Below are positions 17,530-24,979 of a stretch of DNA of 64,000 nucleotides, in pieces (position 1 is the first letter of the stretch; the number at the start of each line of letters is the position of its first letter). Both the position numbers and the translations under genes were made by a program. Location: the NCBI GenBank assembly GCA_963773765.1, contig CAVZCC010000001.1:372001-436000 (forward strand), in the 5' to 3' direction. The notes under the pieces are model-generated. The model was given only the letters and a program-made list of their open reading frames with translations, ran no database searches and was not told the origin of the DNA. This DNA is from CAVZCC01 sp963773765. GTDB taxonomy: Bacteria > Actinomycetota > Acidimicrobiia > Acidimicrobiales > Microtrichaceae.

Positions 17530-17919
17530 TCAGCCGACGGTCTGCAGCTTCTTGGTGCAGTCGGTCACCGCGGTGGCCAGGTCCGGGTCGCTCACCAGCT
17601 CGCCGATGAGCGCCGTCGCCTTGGAGGACAGCTCCTGGGCCTGCTGCGACGCGGCCTGGGCGTCGGCCGAGGTCGGGTCGTCCTTGACCTCCTGCAGTGC
17701 GGCCACGACGTCATCGACCTCGTCGCAGTAGGCGTCGACCTTGGCATTGCCGGTGTCGCTGCCGCCGCCGGAGTCGGAGCTGCCGGAGTCGGAGCTGCCG
17801 GAGTCGGAGGCGGCGGTGGTGGCCGAGCCGCTGTCGGACTTCTCGTCGTCACCACCACAACCGGCGGCCACGCCGGCCATCAGGGTCACGGCGAACATCA
17901 AACCGAGTGCACGCTTCAT
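17530..17919 (-). CDS. Small Ser/Gly/Asp-rich lipoprotein, function unknown
   Basis: 129 aa. The signal peptide ends in the lipobox AAGC (residue about 21). It is followed by a low-complexity SGSSDSGSSD linker of about 35 residues and a helical domain of about 75 residues with two cysteines (VDAYCDEVDDVV and VTDCTKKL) that may form a disulphide. ATG 17919 follows a GGAAGG site. I recognise no family. It lies upstream of the sensor-type kinase but is separated from it by a terminator. Confidence 0.8.
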   Translation of the reverse strand: MKRALGLMFAVTLMAGVAAGCGGDDEKSDSGSATTAASDSGSSDSGSSDSGGGSDTGNAKVDAYCDEVDDVVAALQEVKDDPTSADAQAASQQAQELSSKATALIGELVSDPDLATAVTDCTKKLQTVG

Positions 17920-18081
17920 GGGGAAACCTTCCGTTCCTTCGTCTGGGGCTTGCGACGGCCGTCCGGCCGACACTCCAGAACTATCGGCCCCGCAACGGAA
18001 AACCTCGTGGGTAACACCTACGTAATTTGCCGAGCCGGCGCCGGCTCCGGCGTCGAGAGCCGCTGAACAGCGCCCAGAAGA

Positions 18082-18113
18082 GGCGAATCCCCTGCCGTGG
18101 CAGGGGATTCGCC
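18082..18113. repeat. Palindrome copy 1 (boundary of accessory segment)
   Basis: A 15-bp stem around GT. A second copy of the central 30 bp is at 19539-19568 beside tRNA-Pro. On the minus strand it is a terminator-like hairpin followed by CTCTTCT. Confidence 0.85.
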
Positions 18114-18155
18114 GTTCGCCCCCTACTGCATCCACTGCACCGAGGAACGGGCGTC

Positions 18156-18350
18156 GTGAGCCACCGCTCCCGCCACCACCGCCGACTCCGCCCCACCGTC
18201 GACCGGGCCACCGCCGAAGTGGCCGCCGCATTCTCCTGCGGACTGCACGGCTGCACCTGTGAGTCCGACGTGAAGCTCAGGCACACCGACTACGGGGCAC
18301 ACGTCACCGTCGAGCACGACGACTGGTGCCAGCCGAGTGTCACCGGCCGA
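18156..18350 (+). other. Possible remnant of a small Cys/His protein gene
   Basis: From GTG 18156 the reading frame encodes CGLHGCTCESD and HVTVEHDDWC. Short proteins with this type of motif occur on mobile DNA, but I cannot name a family. No stop codon appears where such a protein should end; the frame runs on as apparent antisense of the next gene. Treat it as a possible broken gene. Confidence 0.25.
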
Positions 18351-18392
18351 GCGGACAACCTCGAACGGCGCGGTCGACGACGACGTCGATCG

Positions 18393-18909
18393 TCAGACCT
18401 TCGTTGCCTTTATCGCCAAGTAGTGGTCGACGTGGCAGCAGTCCACGCCGAAGGTCAGCGTCCCGCATCCCGGCTGAAGTACCGGGGTCGTGAGCGTCAC
18501 CGCTCCGCCGACGGAGTTGAACGCCTCGTAGAGCGTCCCGGCCCAGTCGAGCTTGATAAGGCCGACCGCCCCTTCGCTCCCATCGCCGGTCTCCAGGAAC
18601 ACGGCGGAAGTCTCGTCCAGGCACATCAGGACCGCTGCGTATCCGGTACCGGCGGGGTTGAAGAGAACCGGGGCCCACAGGTCGGCGACGTAGTTGCCTG
18701 GGACGTTGAGCACAGCCCGCGGCGTGGTTCGCACAGCCGGCGAGTACGCCACCGAGCAGAGCGACAGTGAACGCGACCGCGACCATCGTTCGTGTCGAGC
18801 GGCGACGGTGAGAGCGGCTCCGGGTGTACGTCGGCCTGTCCCGACATGACCCACTCCCCTCGCTGGGGGTGCCGTCACCGATCCAGCGACGCACCCTCTT
18901 CTTGTACAC
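18393..18909 (-). pseudogene. Lipoprotein of unknown function, interrupted by a frameshift
   Basis: The first frame starts at GTG 18909 or ATG 18786 and gives a signal peptide with lipobox LAGC (VALLGGVLAGC). The second frame continues as a domain of about 110 residues with VPGNYVADLWAPVLF, LKIDW-like LIKLDWAGTLYEAF and a Cys-rich tail (GCGTLTFGVDCCHVD). The switch lies between about 18700 and 18730 and needs one extra base. I recognise no family. It lies in the palindrome-flanked segment, so real decay is as likely as a sequence error. Confidence 0.5.
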
Positions 18910-19132
18910 GCAAGTCTACGCAGGATGGCCATCCCGAGCCGGGCTGCCGCTCCCAGGTCCGAGCCGGCCCCGCCCATCACGGACCCCCGGTCTGGTCACC
19001 ACTTCAGGTTGCCGGCCGAGGTCGGTGAGGTCATCGATGCCCGTGGCCGGCCTCCGATGGAGTGCCTGTGCCCGCCGGCCGGTGCTGGGTCTACGTGGGC
19101 GGTTCATGGAGCCGAGCGAAGCCATCTGGGAC

Positions 19133-19489
19133 TCAGCACCTGGGGGCCGTCACCAGCCAATCAAAGATCGCGTCCTTGGAGGTCGACATGCGCGAGCCGA
19201 TAGGAGCACATCGGGTGCCGGTGAGGTCAGCGCCAGCAAGGTTCACCCCTGACGCTGCTTTGATGTCTGACGAGCCGCATCCCCCGAGCGTGACGCCTGC
19301 GAGGTTCGCGTTCGTCAGATTGGCTGCCACAAGCCGGGCGTCCGACAGGTTCGTCGTCCGCAGGTCAAGGCCGCTCAGGTTTGCGGCGGAGAGATCCGCA
19401 TCAGCCGCGATCGTGAACCAGATGACCCAACGGAGATCCAGCTGCCAGCGATCGCGACGCGCAGACGGTCTCGGAACTTCTGTGACCAT
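19133..19489 (-). CDS. Short pentapeptide-repeat protein
   Basis: 118 aa. It holds about eight A(D/N)LxxA-type repeats (ADLSAANLSGLDL, ANLTNANLAGVTL, VNLAGADLTG), the right-handed quadrilateral beta-helix fold. It is short for this family and has a Cys-containing break in the middle, so it may be a fragment. ATG 19489 lies 50 bp past the palindrome beside tRNA-Pro. The role is unknown. The 200-300 bp on its downstream side (about 18910-19130) hold no gene I can support. Confidence 0.5.
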   Translation of the reverse strand: MVTEVPRPSARRDRWQLDLRWVIWFTIAADADLSAANLSGLDLRTTNLSDARLVAANLTNANLAGVTLGGCGSSDIKAASGVNLAGADLTGTRCAPIGSRMSTSKDAIFDWLVTAPRC

Positions 19490-19538
19490 CTCGTGACCAG
19501 GGCCGTTCCGAGGCCTCCGTTGGTGGAAGCCGAAAAGC

Positions 19539-19568
19539 GGCGAATCCCCTGCCGTGGCAGGGGATTCG
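19539..19568 (-). terminator. Palindrome copy 2: terminator of tRNA-Pro
   Basis: The hairpin lies 5 bp after the tRNA 3' end on the minus strand and is followed by CGCTTTTC, a short T-run. It is identical over 30 bp to the palindrome at 18082. Confidence 0.8.
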
Positions 19569-19573
19569 TACCG

Positions 19574-19648
19574 TCGGGCTGGGGAGATTCGAACTCCCGA
19601 CCTCTTGACCCCCAGTCAAGCGCGCTAACCAAACTGCGCCACAGCCCG
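19574..19648 (-). tRNA. tRNA-Pro(GGG)
   Basis: 75 nt fold into a full cloverleaf: acceptor CGGGCTG/CAGCCCG, anticodon stem CTTGA/TCAAG with loop CTGGGGG, T-loop TTCGAAT, discriminator A. The CCA end is not encoded. A TATCGT -10 box (19658-19663) sits 9 nt before the 5' end. Confidence 0.97.
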
Positions 19649-19657
19649 GAGACGGCG

Positions 19658-19663
19658 ACGATA
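19658..19663 (-). promoter_or_regulatory. -10 box TATCGT of tRNA-Pro
   Basis: The same hexamer is used by the rRNA operon at 63145. It ends 9 nt before the mature tRNA, which leaves almost no leader. Confidence 0.5.
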
Positions 19664-19727
19664 GCCGACCGGCCCGGCACCGCAGAAACCCCGACCCACC
19701 TGATTGTCGGCGCCGTGGCGGCCCGAT

Positions 19728-19733
19728 TAACGT
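19728..19733 (+). promoter_or_regulatory. -10 box TAACGT of the methyltransferase gene (leaderless)
   Basis: TAACGT lies 9 nt before ATG 19743. Confidence 0.5.
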
Positions 19734-19742
19734 CGCCGCGCC

Positions 19743-20621
19743 ATGGTGAGGAAGCCGACATCCGCCGTTCCCTGCCCGGTCTGCGGTTCCGGACGCTCCA
19801 CCCCGGTCTGGGACGAGGACGGCTACCAGCTGGTCCGGTGCGCCGGATGCGACCTGACGTTCCTGGGCAACCCTCCCGACGAGGAGGCCCTCCGGGCCCT
19901 GTACTCCTTCGAGGGCGAGTTCCACACCCAGTACGCCGACGGCGGCCAGGCCGATCCGTCCGAGCGCAAGGCGTACCAGGCCCACCTGGACCTCATGGAG
20001 GCCGGGCAGGCGCCCGGTGAGCTGCTGGACATCGGGTGCGCGGCCGGACACTTCCTGGTGGAGGCCCGTTCCCGGGGCTGGTCCGCCCACGGGGTGGAGC
20101 TCAATCCGGACACCTCCCGCATCGCCCGGGAGCGGTTCGGCCTGGACGTGACCACGGGAATGGCCGACGACCCGGCGCTGGAGGGACGCACGTTCGACGC
20201 CGTCACGCTGTGGGACGTGATCGAGCACGTGCCGGACCCCGTCGGCCTGCTGGAGTCCGCCCACCGCCTGCTCTCCCCCACCGGTCGCCTGTGGCTCGCC
20301 ACGCCCAACATCGACGGGCTGTTCCCGCGGGCGTCGCTGAAGGTGGCGGGCAGGGTCGGCCGCTGGCCCCACCCAGAGCCGCCGTACCACCTGGTCCAGT
20401 TCTCCGTGGACACGATCCGTTCCACGCTGGCCCGGGCCGGGTTCCGCACCATCGCGGTGGACCACGAGCGCATCCCGATCAGCTACACCTTCGGCTCCCC
20501 CGGCACCGTGCTGACCGACCCGAAGCGGCTGGCCTACACCGCGGTGTTCGCACCGTTGGCCCTGGCCGGTCCGGTGGTGCACCGGGGCGACACCATCGTG
20601 CTCAGTGCCGCGCCGGCCTGA
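19743..20621 (+). CDS. Class I SAM methyltransferase with N-terminal zinc ribbon
   Basis: 292 aa. An N-terminal ribbon (CPVC...CAGC, residues 11-36) precedes a Methyltransf_23-type domain: SAM motif I LLDIGCAAGHFL (about 94-105), the acidic GVELNP motif, and LWDVIEHVPDP. This arrangement is common among methyltransferases encoded with polysaccharide or lipid modification genes, but the substrate cannot be read. The preceding -10 box TAACGT fixes the start at ATG 19743. It converges on the next gene with a 3-bp gap. Confidence 0.87.
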   Translation: MVRKPTSAVPCPVCGSGRSTPVWDEDGYQLVRCAGCDLTFLGNPPDEEALRALYSFEGEFHTQYADGGQADPSERKAYQAHLDLMEAGQAPGELLDIGCAAGHFLVEARSRGWSAHGVELNPDTSRIARERFGLDVTTGMADDPALEGRTFDAVTLWDVIEHVPDPVGLLESAHRLLSPTGRLWLATPNIDGLFPRASLKVAGRVGRWPHPEPPYHLVQFSVDTIRSTLARAGFRTIAVDHERIPISYTFGSPGTVLTDPKRLAYTAVFAPLALAGPVVHRGDTIVLSAAPA

Positions 20622-20624
20622 GGC

Positions 20625-20867
20625 TCACCCCACCAGGAGCTGGATCCCCTGGATCAGGCGCCACCCCAGGTAGATCGCCACGGCCGCGACCAGGACCCAG
20701 AAGTGCCACGGGGCCTTGACGTCGTCCTCCTCCCTGGGCTCGGCCCCCGACTGCACCACGGCATGGGCATCCTCGGGGTCGGCCACGTGGTGGCCCTCCG
20801 GGCAGTCCCCCTCCGGTGACAGCGTCGAGGGCGTGTAGAAGCGGCTGCAGTCCTCACACCACGGCAC
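20625..20867 (-). CDS. Small zinc-ribbon protein with one C-terminal membrane helix
   Basis: 80 aa. The N-terminus has CEDC plus a third cysteine in GDCPEGHH, a likely metal site. An acidic linker leads to a single hydrophobic helix (FWVLVAAVAIYLGWRLIQG). It starts at GTG 20867, 24 bp after the carboxylase gene, and is probably co-transcribed with it. I cannot assign a function. Confidence 0.65.
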   Translation of the reverse strand: MPWCEDCSRFYTPSTLSPEGDCPEGHHVADPEDAHAVVQSGAEPREEDDVKAPWHFWVLVAAVAIYLGWRLIQGIQLLVG

Positions 20868-20891
20868 GACGTGGCCCCGCTCTCTCCACCG

Positions 20892-22457
20892 TCACACCGG
20901 TGGGACGCCGTGGCGCCGGGACGAGAAGTGACGGTCCTTGCCCTCGGCCCGGAGCAGCCGGCGGTGGATCTCGGCGCGGAGGTCCTCCCACTCCACCACG
21001 GCGTCGACCACCAGCTCGGAGGCCAGGCGCAGCAGGTCCACGTCCTCCTCGTAGATCCCGCGCTGCTCGGTCACGAACTCTGCCCGTTCCGCCTCGTCCT
21101 CGATCGCGGCGATCTTGTTGGCGAACACGGCGTTGACCGCGGCCTCCGGCCCCATCACGGCGATCTTGGCCGTGGGCAGGGCCAGGGTGGCGACCGGTTC
21201 GAAGGCGGGCCCGGACATGGCGTACAGGCCGGCCCCGTAGGCCTTGCGAACGATCACCGAGATCTTCGGCACGGTCGCCTCGGACACGGCGGTGATCATC
21301 TTGGCCCCGTGGCGGATGATGCCCTCCCGCTCCACCTGGGAGCCGATCATGAACCCCGGGACGTCGGCCAGGAACACCAGCGGGACACCGAACGCGTCGC
21401 ACAGCCAGATGAAGCGGGCGGCCTTGTCCGCGGAGTCGCCGAACAGCACCCCGCCCTTGTGCATGGGGTTGTTGGCCACGATGCCGACCGGGCGTCCCTC
21501 CATCAGGCCCAGGCCCACCAGCATCTCGGGGGCGAACAGCGGCTTGACCTCGAAGAACGACTCGGCGTCCAGCAGGCCGTCCAGCAGGTCGTGCATGTCG
21601 TAGCCCTGCGCCTCCTCGTCGGGGACGATGCCCCGGATCACCGGACGGGCCGGCGGCACCGGCTCGTAGCGGGGCGGGTTCTCGGTCCATCGGGTCGGCA
21701 GGTAGGTGAGGTAGGCCCGGGCCTGGTGGATGGCGTCCTCGTCGTCGACGGCCAGGTTGTCCCCGCAGCCGGACACCGTGGCGTGCATGCGGGCCCCGCC
21801 CATCTCCTCCAGGCTGGTCACCTCACCGATGACCATCTCCGCCATCCGGGGCGACCCCAGGTACATGGAGGCATTGCCCTCCACCATCACCACCAGGTCG
21901 CAGAACGACGGGATGTAGGCACCGCCGGCCGCGGACGGGCCGAACAGGCAGCAGACCTGCGGGACCTTCCCGGACAGGCGGACCTGGTTGTAGAAGATCC
22001 GCCCCGCTCCCCGCCGGCCCGGGAAGAGCTCCACCTGGTCGGTGATGCGGGCGCCGGCGGAGTCCACCAGCCACACCACCGGCAGTTCGTCCCGGAGCGC
22101 GGTCTCGGTCAGGCGGACGATCTTCTCGACCGTCCGGGCGCCCCAGGAACCGGCCTTGACGGTCGGGTCGTTGGCCATCACGCACACCGGGCGGCCGTCG
22201 ATCTCCCCCACGCCGGTGACCACGCCGTCGGCCGGCAGGTCCGCTGCCATGCCGTCGCGGTACGGGGCGTTGGCCAGGAGCTGGTCCTCCACGAAGGAGC
22301 CCTCGTCCACCAGGAGCGCGATGCGGTCCCGGACGAACAACTTGCCCTGGGCGGCGAGCTTCTCCCCACCGGCGGCCAGGTTGCCCTCCAGGGCCCGCTG
22401 GTTCAGCGGGCCGAACCGGTCGGCGCCGGGATCGGTCGGGACCTGCTCATCGCTCAT
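20892..22457 (-). CDS. Acyl-CoA carboxylase beta subunit (carboxyltransferase)
   Basis: 521 aa with both carboxyltransferase lobes. Markers are GKLFVRDRIALLVDEGSF, SAGARI, GPSAAGGAYIPS in the N-lobe and VANNPMHKGGVLFGDSADK, FLADVPGFMIG, RKAYGAGLYAMSG in the C-lobe. It transfers carboxyl from biotin to an acyl-CoA, of propionyl, methylcrotonyl or similar type; the acyl group is not decided by sequence here. A biotin carboxylase partner is not in the window. It could feed the branched acyl-CoA route that includes the mutase at 12 kb. Confidence 0.9.
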   Translation of the reverse strand: MSDEQVPTDPGADRFGPLNQRALEGNLAAGGEKLAAQGKLFVRDRIALLVDEGSFVEDQLLANAPYRDGMAADLPADGVVTGVGEIDGRPVCVMANDPTVKAGSWGARTVEKIVRLTETALRDELPVVWLVDSAGARITDQVELFPGRRGAGRIFYNQVRLSGKVPQVCCLFGPSAAGGAYIPSFCDLVVMVEGNASMYLGSPRMAEMVIGEVTSLEEMGGARMHATVSGCGDNLAVDDEDAIHQARAYLTYLPTRWTENPPRYEPVPPARPVIRGIVPDEEAQGYDMHDLLDGLLDAESFFEVKPLFAPEMLVGLGLMEGRPVGIVANNPMHKGGVLFGDSADKAARFIWLCDAFGVPLVFLADVPGFMIGSQVEREGIIRHGAKMITAVSEATVPKISVIVRKAYGAGLYAMSGPAFEPVATLALPTAKIAVMGPEAAVNAVFANKIAAIEDEAERAEFVTEQRGIYEEDVDLLRLASELVVDAVVEWEDLRAEIHRRLLRAEGKDRHFSSRRHGVPPV

Positions 22458-22507
22458 CGGCCGCAGTCTCGCGGAGCCGGGGCGGCAGCGTCAGGTTCCG
22501 GTCCCGG

Positions 22508-23078
22508 TCAGTTCACCGACACCAGGTCGATCGTGAACACGAGGGCGGCGTCGGCCGGGATGCCCGACCCGCCCGGGGGCGTGGCCCCGTAGGCCATCTC
22601 GGCCGGGATGACCAGGGTGCGGCGCCCCCCGGCCTTCATGCCGACCAGTCCCTCGCTCCAGCCCTGGATGACCCCGTCCAGGGGGAACTGGATGGCACCT
22701 CCCAGCTCCCAGGACGACTGGAACACGTCGCCGGTCTCGGCCACCGCTCCCACGTACTGGGCGGTCACGGTGTCGCCGGGCTGGACCTCGGTGCCGGTGC
22801 CCACCACGTCGTCGATGACCACCAGCTCCGTCACCGGGCCCTCGACCGCCTCGACCGTCGGCTCACCCCGCTCCTCCACGGCCTTGGCCTCCGCTGTGGA
22901 GGCCTCGGCACCTCCCGTGCCGTTGCTGCCGCCGTCGGCGCCGGAGGTGGCGGTGGTCGTGGTGGTGGAGTCCCCCGAGTCGTCGCCGCAGGCGGTGGCC
23001 AGCCATGGAGAAGGACAGGGCGAGCGCGGCGACGGCGGCGAGCGGGCGGAGGTGGGGCCGGGTGGGGCGGAGGTTCAC
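22508..23078 (-). CDS. FKBP-type peptidyl-prolyl isomerase lipoprotein, frameshifted
   Basis: About 189 aa after repair. GTG 23078 follows a GAGG site and starts a signal sequence (PLAAVAALALSFSM) leading to a lipobox-like TAC-GDD. A Thr/Gly-rich linker comes next, then one FKBP domain (about 75-189) with FQSSWELG, GVIQGWSEGLVGM and MAYGATPPG. One extra base near 22999 splits the signal peptide from the rest. It folds proteins outside the membrane. The FKBP at 24524 is a close relative, so the two are probably an old tandem pair. Confidence 0.85.
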
Positions 23079-23352
23079 GGGAGTTCCTCGGTCGTTCTGT
23101 TGACGGGTCGTTCGGATGGCGGGTCGGTCGGGTTCAGCGCCAGCTGAGTTCGGCAGCAAGGTGACATGAATGGTGCAATCATCACCCCGTCTCAGGGGTG
23201 GTGCTGGCGGCCTCGTCGGCTCCATCCTTCTGGGTCACGCCAGCCCAGCGGTGGATGCCCGCGTCTCCGTGCGGGCGCGGCCGTCGCAATGCGTTCCAGA
23301 CCCTGGCGCATCCGCCTGTTGATGGCGTCGGAGCCGGGTTGCTGCAGCCGCA

Positions 23353-24066
23353 TCACGGCGTCTCCGTGCGAGTTGCGTGGTAGTAGAGCCGGTCGCGCCA
23401 GGTTGTGATGTTCTGCAGGTTGCCCCAGCCGGTCGACTGGAGGAGTGCTTCGAGGCCGGACCGGTTCGGCGCCCACCAGTTCGTCGGGTCGCCGCCCAGC
23501 TCCGACCCGGGGAAGTACCACCACTTGGGCCGCCGTTCGAAGTCGAACCCGTAGCACTTGCCACGCAGCCAGACCCTGAAGTCCGTCCGGTAGTACGTCT
23601 TCAGGATCAGGGTCCCTCCCGGCCGAGTGACGTCAGCGATGCGCCGCAGCGCGAGCACCGGATTCGGGAGGTGGTACAGGACGTTGATGAAGAGCACGAG
23701 GTCGAACTGGCCGTCTTCCTCCGACGACAGGGTCTCGACGTCCCGGACCAGGTACCTCGCCTTGGAGTCCAGGGCTTCGGCCGCCACCCGGAAGCCGTTC
23801 GTCGGCGCCAGGAACGAGCTCTCGTCATCGATGGCGACGACTTCCGACGCGCCGAGGCTCTCGCATCGGAACGAGTAGTACCCATCGGAGCATCCGATGT
23901 CGAGCACGCGGCTGCCCTTCAGTGGAGGCACCCGAAGCCGTTGCCACTCCGCCGCGGTGTCCTCGCTGCCGGGGGTGACGACGCCACCCAGGTCGATTCG
24001 GTGGCGCCAGCCTCCGACCTGCTGAACTCGTCCCAGAAGGTCTTGGCCCGACTCTCCGGTGCTCAC
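23353..24066 (-). CDS. SAM-dependent methyltransferase, DUF1698/CmoB-like
   Basis: 237 aa. SAM motif I is RVLDIGCSDGYYSFRCESLGA-like (about residues 53-66), with the next motif VVAIDDES and a late LFINVLYHLPNP. The N-terminal GGWRHRIDLGGVVTPG resembles the tRNA mo5U34 methyltransferase group, although small-molecule and glycan methyltransferases share this fold. GTG 24066 is chosen because TACCAT lies 6 nt upstream; GTG 24129 is possible. It is the only clear gene in the inverted-repeat element. The 190 bp between its stop and the left end hold nothing I can name. Confidence 0.75.
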   Translation of the reverse strand: MSTGESGQDLLGRVQQVGGWRHRIDLGGVVTPGSEDTAAEWQRLRVPPLKGSRVLDIGCSDGYYSFRCESLGASEVVAIDDESSFLAPTNGFRVAAEALDSKARYLVRDVETLSSEEDGQFDLVLFINVLYHLPNPVLALRRIADVTRPGGTLILKTYYRTDFRVWLRGKCYGFDFERRPKWWYFPGSELGGDPTNWWAPNRSGLEALLQSTGWGNLQNITTWRDRLYYHATRTETP

Positions 24067-24094
24067 GCCCGGATGGTAGTTGCGCCGGTTCCTG

Positions 24095-24505
24095 TCAGCG
24101 ATGAGCGAGTTGGCGTTCCGCCAGAGCACCGGCGGGCGCGCGGACCGTGTTCGTGCGGGTCCGGCCCGGGCGGAGGTCGAGGGGGATGGACGCCCGCTGG
24201 TCGGTGCCGCAGGAACCTGGGCTGGCGGACGCGGTGTGGGTTCGGTGCCTCGTGGGGCCGCACGGGGATGGGGTTGCCGTCAGCGTCGTACTGTCCGGTG
24301 TAGCGACGGTCAGGCGACGCTCCCGACCGGCGAGTTGGCCGGCGACATCAGGGTGGCGGCAGCCGACATCCCAGGCGAGTTGCGCGAGGTGGTTGGCCCG
24401 GCCGTCGTGGCCGACGATGCGCCAGTGCTCGACGCACAACCAGATGGCACCGTCGCCGACGCGGGAATCGACGCCCTTGGCGCGCCACCGCGTGTACACG
24501 TTCAC
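24095..24505 (-). CDS. Unrecognised reading frame inside the inverted-repeat element
   Basis: It opens at GTG 24505 inside the right terminal repeat and starts NVYTRWRAKGVDSRVG. Later parts look coding in more than one frame: RYTGQYDADGNPIPVRPHEAP continues in a different frame near 24300. I cannot assign a family. It could be a frameshifted cargo or helper gene of the element, or not a gene. Confidence 0.25.
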   Translation of the reverse strand: MNVYTRWRAKGVDSRVGDGAIWLCVEHWRIVGHDGRANHLAQLAWDVGCRHPDVAGQLAGRERRLTVATPDSTTLTATPSPCGPTRHRTHTASASPGSCGTDQRASIPLDLRPGRTRTNTVRAPAGALAERQLAHR

Positions 24506-24523
24506 ATCACCTTGCTGCCGAAC

Positions 24524-24919
24524 TCAGCGCCAGCTGACGTCGACCAGGTCGACGGTGAAGACCAGCGTCTCGTTCGGCGCGATCCCGGCCCCGGGCGGCG
24601 GGTTGGCGCCGTAGGCCATGTCACCGGGGATGACGAGCGTGCGCCGGCCGCCGACCTTCATGCCGACGAGGCCCTCGCTCCAGCCCTGGATCACGCCGTT
24701 GAGCGGGAAGCGGATCGGTGCGCCGCGGTCCCATGAGGCGTCGAACTGCTCGCCGCTGGAGGCGGAGACGCCCACGTAGTGCGCGGTCACGGTGGCCCCG
24801 GCGGTGACCTCGTCACCGGAGCCCTCCACCTCGTCGGTGATGATCAGTTCCGAGACGGGTGCCGTGGCCGCCAGCTGGGGCTTGCCGCGGGCTTCGATCT
24901 CGTCACGTACCTGGCTCAT
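24524..24919 (-). CDS. FKBP-type peptidyl-prolyl isomerase, cytoplasmic
   Basis: 131 aa with no signal peptide. One FKBP domain fills most of the protein (VTAHYVGVSASSGEQFDASWDRG, GVIQGWSEGLVGMKVGG, MAYGANPPPGAG). It accelerates proline isomerisation in folding proteins. ATG 24919 follows a GGAGG. Its last 14 bp are repeated at 23134 on the far side of the inverted-repeat element. The lipoprotein FKBP beyond that element shares most motifs with it. Confidence 0.93.
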   Translation of the reverse strand: MSQVRDEIEARGKPQLAATAPVSELIITDEVEGSGDEVTAGATVTAHYVGVSASSGEQFDASWDRGAPIRFPLNGVIQGWSEGLVGMKVGGRRTLVIPGDMAYGANPPPGAGIAPNETLVFTVDLVDVSWR

Positions 24920-24979
24920 CGGGGTGCCTCCTGGGGCGTTGGTGGGGCCGGCCGGCTCCGGCCGGACAGCGTAGGGCGC

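Larger units (their letters stand above)
23148..24523. mobile_element. Putative 1.38-kb inverted-repeat element between two FKBP genes
   Basis: Both ends read GTTCGGCAGCAAGGTGA inward, and the match continues with three mismatches over about 25 bp (23148-23173 and 24498-24523 reversed). Each end is flanked by the same 14 bp TCAGCGCCAGCTGA (23134-23147 and 24524-24537) in direct orientation, as expected of a target duplication. The right copy is the 3' end of the FKBP gene including its stop. Inside are a methyltransferase gene and unclear sequence, but no transposase that I recognise. Confidence 0.6.
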
